Source: Auxenochlorella pyrenoidosa
Taxonomy: Eukaryota > Chlorophyta > Trebouxiophyceae > Chlorellales > Chlorellaceae
NCBI GenBank assembly: GCA_001430745.1
Contig: KQ482032.1
Location: 717,621-730,030, forward strand
Length of the DNA stretch: 12,410 nt
Reading direction: 5' to 3'
Part shown: positions 9,101 through 12,410 of the stretch, in pieces
Layout of the letters: every line of letters begins with the position of its first letter
Numbering within the stretch: position 1 is the stretch's first letter
Position numbers and translations under genes: made by a program
Notes under the pieces: generated by a model
Databases searched by the model: none
The model's input: the letters and a program-made list of their open reading frames with translations, nothing else
What the model was told of the DNA's origin: nothing

Positions 9101-10980
9101 ACCACCCCTGCCGTGCGCTTTAAGGTGCGCACCACGGACGATGGGCGCCTGGCACCCAGTGTGCTTAACAAGCGGTCGAGAAGAGCCTGGCAGGCCGCAC
9201 ACCGGCTGGCGCCCTCACCAGGAGAAGGCCCCGAGGGTCCAGCCGGCGGGCTGCTTCCAGTAGCGGTACTCTGTGGGCGGGGAGGAAGTGTCTCTCAGCC
9301 AGCGGCCAGCAAGGCACACATGGCATGGAGCTTGCAGCAGAGGAGGGCCGCATGTTCGCTCCGCTGCTGTCAGAGCGCTTTCATCTGGGGATACCCGGGC
9401 ACTGGCGTGCAGCGAGGCATGCCCACAGTGCTGTGTTTCCCACCAGACAGGTAGTCCAGCAGGGCGCGCTGGGTGATGCCCGCCGCCACCGTCACTGTCT
9501 GCTTGTCCTCGTCCACCTGCGGGCAGGCGGTCCCTGGCTGATGAGCCACCAAGATTGGCGCTGCATGGTCTGCCTCTGCTGAGAGACTGCTGATGCCCAA
9601 GTGCTGCCCGACGTGATTTCCCCACAGGAGAGGCCTGGACCACGGGCTGGCAGCCCCTTCGGGCAGCCGCCTTGAATGAGCGCGCTGCCTTGTAGCGAGG
9701 AGCGGCAAAGGCGCACCTGGATGGGGAAGGACGGCGGCACCGGCTGCGTTGTCCACTGCTTGGGGTCCAGGGGTGCGGCCATGAAGTCCAGGGTGGGCTG
9801 CAGCTCAGTCATGACCTGCAGGGCAGGGAGGAGGGGGGGGGGGGGCAGGCGTACGCGTCACAGAAGAGGACACAGGAAACGATGGAGCGGCAGATCACGG
9901 GCCAGAGCAACATTGGCCTGCATGGAGGAGGGAGGGCTGGCAGGCAAGGGCGCTGCTGCCGAGCACTGCGCCGGCAGCAGCAGTGGGATATGCATCCAAG
10001 CTCAAAATGACTTCATATGCCATCATTCCCCTTGTCTGCCCGCTCACAATGTTGATGGAGTCGCTGGTGTTGCCTGCGCAGAACTGCTGGCGCCACCACG
10101 AGTGGCCCACGCCGCTGGCCTTGACGTGGGGGAAGGCAGAGACCTGGCGGAGCACAGGAGGCACATGTGGAGGGCACAGCTGGCCTTCAAGACGTTCAAT
10201 CCCTGGGCTGGGCTGGCCGATTCAAAAACCGACAAAGATGGCGGCTGATTGCGATGCCTTCAGGTCAGCCCAGGCACAGAAGACTTGGAAGACGAACAGT
10301 CACCACTGGCCGCCTCACCAGTGCCTGCACATCCTCGATGCTGCCAGGGCGCCCCACTTTCACAGCATTGTCGCACTCAAAGTAGCCCTGCATGGACCAG
10401 CCGTGCGCAGGGCCGAGAAAGCGGTGTGTGAACCTGCCATTAGCAGCAGCGACAGGCACAGGTTTGACTACCTGTAACCGGAGCAAGAGCGGCACTGCGG
10501 CGCGCAGCTTCCGGCACCTGGAAGTTGGCCAGCTCTGTTGGCAGCCCACAGTACTGGTGAGAAGCGACAGGACCCATTCTGCAAGGACGCGGTGGCGCGG
10601 AAAGACAGGACGGCCATGTGCAGAAGGGAGCACATCCAAGCCCTGCCTTGCGGTAGGCCCAGAGGTAGGCACAGACGGGGTGATGGGAATCTCAGCTCCT
10701 CGCAACATGGTGCCCAGCAGTGCCACCATGCAGGCGCTACAGCCAGGCGCGACCAGCTGCGTGAAGCTCTTGTGGTTTTGAGATAGCCAGGTGGTGGCGC
10801 CCAAGCCCGGCTTGGGCCCAGCGGTGCCCGATGCCCTCCCTCCTGAGGCACCACCCCGCCTCCCTGCAATCTCCCTCGCACTCACCTGCACTTTGTTTGC
10901 TGTTGCCCGCATGCTGCTCCGATCAAGAGCAGGACGAGCAGGGCGGCCCCACCGACACGCCTCGAAGCCCCCGGCCCCAT
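6117..10980 (-). CDS. Secreted L-gulono-1,4-lactone oxidase-like FAD-dependent sugar lactone oxidase (VAO/ALO family), 18 exons
   Basis: Members oxidise aldono-1,4-lactones with FAD and O2; the best-known product is ascorbate. Exons: 10980-10886, 10433-10319, 10143-10048, 9815-9717, 9516-9444, 9270-9219, 9067-8986, 8815-8731, 8624-8563, 8381-8253, 8126-8079, 7956-7876, 7692-7462, 7280-7165, 7050-6964, 6833-6761, 6564-6481, 6275-6117. Phases match at all 17 introns and give 588 aa. Residues 1-25 form a signal peptide (VGGAALLVLLLIGAACG). The FAD domain shows VKASGVGHSW with His84, the place of the flavin-linking His in animal gulonolactone oxidase, then DQTIGGAVATATHGSSMRYG (about 180-199) and GVGRLGVTTEVTLKI. 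The ALO C-terminal domain has SPANDGPLMWI and the catalytic-type HWGK motif (505-508), then PNTWCSFGCAVQ and LDPAGKFASEW. The tail is Cys-rich, as in plant GulLO proteins. Exon 2's acceptor is the least certain. Family secure; substrate not known. Confidence 0.88.
6276..6480 (-). other. GC-AG intron 17 of the lactone oxidase gene
   Basis: The donor is CAG|GCAAGT and the acceptor is CCCTGCACAG; both flanks are phase 0, joining WCSFGCAVQ to ELDPAGKF as the family requires. The nearby GT (GCAA|GTGTGG) is phase 2 and incompatible. Confidence 0.8.
6287..6300. repeat. 14-nt G homopolymer (C on minus strand) in oxidase intron 17
   Basis: Fourteen G on the plus strand, then C and six more G. On the transcribed RNA it is a C-only polypyrimidine tract ending 11 nt before the 3' splice junction of exon 18. 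Confidence 0.8.
7693..7875 (-). other. Stop-free, multiple-of-three intron 12 of the lactone oxidase gene
   Basis: The intron is 183 nt (61 codons), GTGGGG...CCTGCAG, phase 0 on both sides, with no in-frame stop. Splicing joins AGEPLVQ to GMSGPGDD. Retention would give an in-frame 61-aa insert of low-complexity, Gly/Ala/Arg-rich sequence. Confidence 0.65.
8127..8252 (-). other. GC-AG intron 10 of the lactone oxidase gene
   Basis: The donor is CAG|GCGAGG and the acceptor is ATCCTGCAG. Both flanks are phase 0, joining GMKRALFQ to LDETQAFW. A phase-0 GT 18 nt downstream (CAT|GTCGGC) could replace it and add six residues, including three Arg, but its context is much poorer. This is the least certain of the five GC-AG calls. 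Confidence 0.6.
9833..9846. repeat. 14-nt G homopolymer (C on minus strand) in oxidase intron 3
   Basis: Fourteen G on the plus strand. In the transcript it is a poly-C tract ending 17 nt before the 3' splice junction of exon 4 (9815), again as part of the polypyrimidine tract. Confidence 0.8.
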
Positions 10981-11550
10981 GCTCGATGGAGAGCTCTCTC
11001 GCGTGCCTGGGCGAAGTAGGGGAACGAAAGTCTCTGCAAGAGGTCTATGAACGTGAGAAGAGCAAACGAGCGGGAAAGAGGGGGCTCTGGGTAGGCCACG
11101 CTTTCCTCCCGCACTTGAAGCACGGGGCAGCCCTGCTGTGCCTCCCCTGCACCATTCTAACACAACAAGATTGCCTCTGAAGCTTGATCGAGGGGCCGTC
11201 CTGGCGAGAGCTGCTCGCCAACAATACCACGACAGCGAAGTCCCAGTTCTGGTGTGGGGGGAGAAGAAGGGAGGCAGGCAGCGCGGTCTGAGCGCAGTGA
11301 GCGCCGACGCACTACTTGCGCTGGTCTTCAAACTGACGCCGGCTGTTTCTGCTATGCTGCTATACCTGACGCGCATGCAGCAGCGTTTGGGTGCCTACCT
11401 GACATCTGATCTTCTCTGCCAAGCTGCCAACACTCGTTGATGCCGTGAAGCTGTCCTAAGAATAGTGAAGCTGATGACATGCTTGCATTCACAGAACAAG
11501 ATGTTGGCAGCCATGCGTGTTTAATTAAAATGGCATGTTGGTGATACCAC
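10981..11550. other. Intergenic region: promoter/5' UTR of the oxidase and 3' UTR of the right-edge gene
   Basis: 570 bp between the oxidase ATG (10980) and the stop of the upstream minus-strand gene (11551). The oxidase frame stays open upstream to an ATG at 11376, 132 codons further, but that stretch has no domain and would bury the signal peptide, so the ATG at 10980 is preferred. An unusually AT-rich patch, TTTAATTAAAA, is at about 11520-11530 and may belong to the 3' end of the right-edge gene. I saw no TGTAA on the minus strand here. Confidence 0.55.
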
Positions 11551-12143
11551 TCAGCAAGGCAGGGAGGGGCATTGCGCATGCATCGCAGCACAGATAGCAG
11601 GACCCTCCTCGTCAGCAGGGATGGCTGGATCATCAGCTGCTGGGTCCGCCATCCGGCTCCCCATCCTGTTCCACTGCCACCGGGAACGACGCCGGGTCCT
11701 GCTGCCTGGCAGCCCATCCTCGCCTGCTGCCGCCTGCGCTGCTGCCCCCTGCTGCCTTTGTCCCAGCGCTGGCGGGTGCTGCTGCTCCCCGGCTTCAAGC
11801 CGCTCATACCCGCCGCCCAGCGCCGATGCTGCCGCCGCCTCGTCGCCGCCCCCACCGCCAGTCCACAGCACCGCGGCAGCAACCAGCGGCGCCACTGCGG
11901 CCATGGCCAGGCCCAGCCCTGCGGGGCGGCCCCAGCGGCGCAGCGCGGCCTCTGCCGCTCGCGCGCGCAGCAGGGGCGCGAAGGCGCGCATCTGCGGCGC
12001 GCCCGCCTCTGTGGTGGCCTCCACCCAGAAGATGGGCAGGAAGGTGTCGCGCGCCTTGCCGTCGATCACGCCCCACCTGCCGCCAAACCAGGACACCATC
12101 ATGAGGCGCTGCGCGGCGCGCAGCGTGACGCCCGTGGACGGCT
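11551..12143 (-). CDS. Unrecognised protein, 3' terminal exon, one membrane segment (partial gene)
   Basis: The stop is TGA at 11551-11553. The frame is open upstream past 12143, where CCCCCGGCAG looks like a 3' splice site (exon starts in phase 1). From that point the protein begins with a conserved-looking block, RLMMVSWFGGRWGVIDG and DTFLPIFWVEATTE. Next come an Arg/Ala-rich helix, a hydrophobic stretch GLGLAMAAVAPLVAAAVLW (about 11863-11919) that could span a membrane, and a Gly/Ala/Gln-rich low-complexity tail ending in a Cys-containing C-terminus. I do not recognise the family. Its antisense frame is equally open, so the coding call rests on the block's composition, the acceptor, and the shared strand of its neighbours. 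A start at the Met pair in RLMMVSW is an alternative. Confidence 0.5.
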
Positions 12144-12236
12144 CTGCCGGGGGCGTGGGGCGGGGGGAGCAGGGGGCGCGGGGGTCAGGGCAATAGGTGC
12201 AAGGGGGCTGGGAAGGGGTGTCCCACACTCCTCACA

Positions 12237-12350
12237 CGCGTGAGCAATAGCGCCAACCACGACGCGACTGAGCAAGCATCCGCCCACCAGGGCGACGCAT
12301 GCCTGCATTGCAGCGCCTGCCAGCCCACTGGACAGCGCCTGCTGCTGCAC
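12237..12350 (-). CDS. Possible upstream exon of the right-edge gene (hydrophobic segment), tentative
   Basis: One minus frame reads SSGLAGAAMQACVALVGGC then LLSRVVVGAIAHA, a possible membrane helix, followed by a donor-like GTGAGG near 12236. Joined to the acceptor at 12144 in the phase shown, it would create a stop codon, so either the junction or the frame is wrong. I report it only as a hydrophobic open stretch at the window edge. Confidence 0.2.
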
Positions 12351-12410
12351 CGCTTGACACTGCTGGTCCGCTGGCTGGTCACTGCCTGCGCCCCACCCTC
12401 ACCACCCACC

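Noticed and set aside
10468..10881. Possible coding exon inside oxidase intron 1
   Set aside because: Open but without family motifs; exon 1 (phase 2) joins exon 2 at 10433 directly with correct phase.
11572..12243. Plus-strand open frame of 223 codons opposite the right-edge gene
   Set aside because: Arg/Pro/Ala/Cys-rich antisense shadow with no domain; the minus frame carries the conserved-looking block and a splice acceptor.
1..12410. Prokaryotic or viral features: operons, ribosome binding sites, CRISPR, tRNA, rRNA, insertion sequences
   Set aside because: None seen. Genes are intron-split and eukaryotic throughout, and repeats are limited to short homopolymers and one hairpin.

Overview
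The window looks like nuclear DNA of a GC-rich green alga, most likely a Chlorella-type trebouxiophyte. The reasons are short, GC-rich spliceosomal introns (about 80-450 nt) that split every gene, TGTAA-type polyadenylation signals, Ala/Pro/Gly-rich linkers, and a gene set typical of plants and algae. There are no prokaryotic operons, no RNA genes, no CRISPR and no recognisable transposon. Gene models were built by hand from splice signals, reading-phase agreement and family motifs.

Layout. (1) 1-2598, plus strand: the 3' seven exons of a PP2A phosphatase activator (PTPA) gene; its 5' end lies outside the window. (2) 2842-5355, minus strand, convergent with PTPA: an F-box/leucine-rich-repeat protein of about 464 aa in at least eight exons, with an unresolved one-base frame problem or cryptic intron near 3285. 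(3) 6117-10980, minus strand: an 18-exon, 588-aa secreted FAD-dependent sugar-lactone oxidase resembling L-gulono-1,4-lactone oxidase. (4) 11551 to the right edge, minus strand: the 3' part of an unrecognised protein with a membrane segment. Genes 2, 3 and 4 run in tandem on the minus strand.

The genes do not form a pathway: PTPA conditions protein phosphatase 2A, the F-box protein would choose targets for an SCF ubiquitin ligase, and the oxidase acts on aldonolactones in the secretory route. The most striking feature is splicing. Of the 30 introns whose ends could be set by phase and homology, five appear to use GC instead of GT at the donor, always in the context CAG|GCRAG. That is far above the roughly 1% usual in plants and animals. 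One of these introns also holds a perfect 12-bp hairpin. No new multi-gene system was found.
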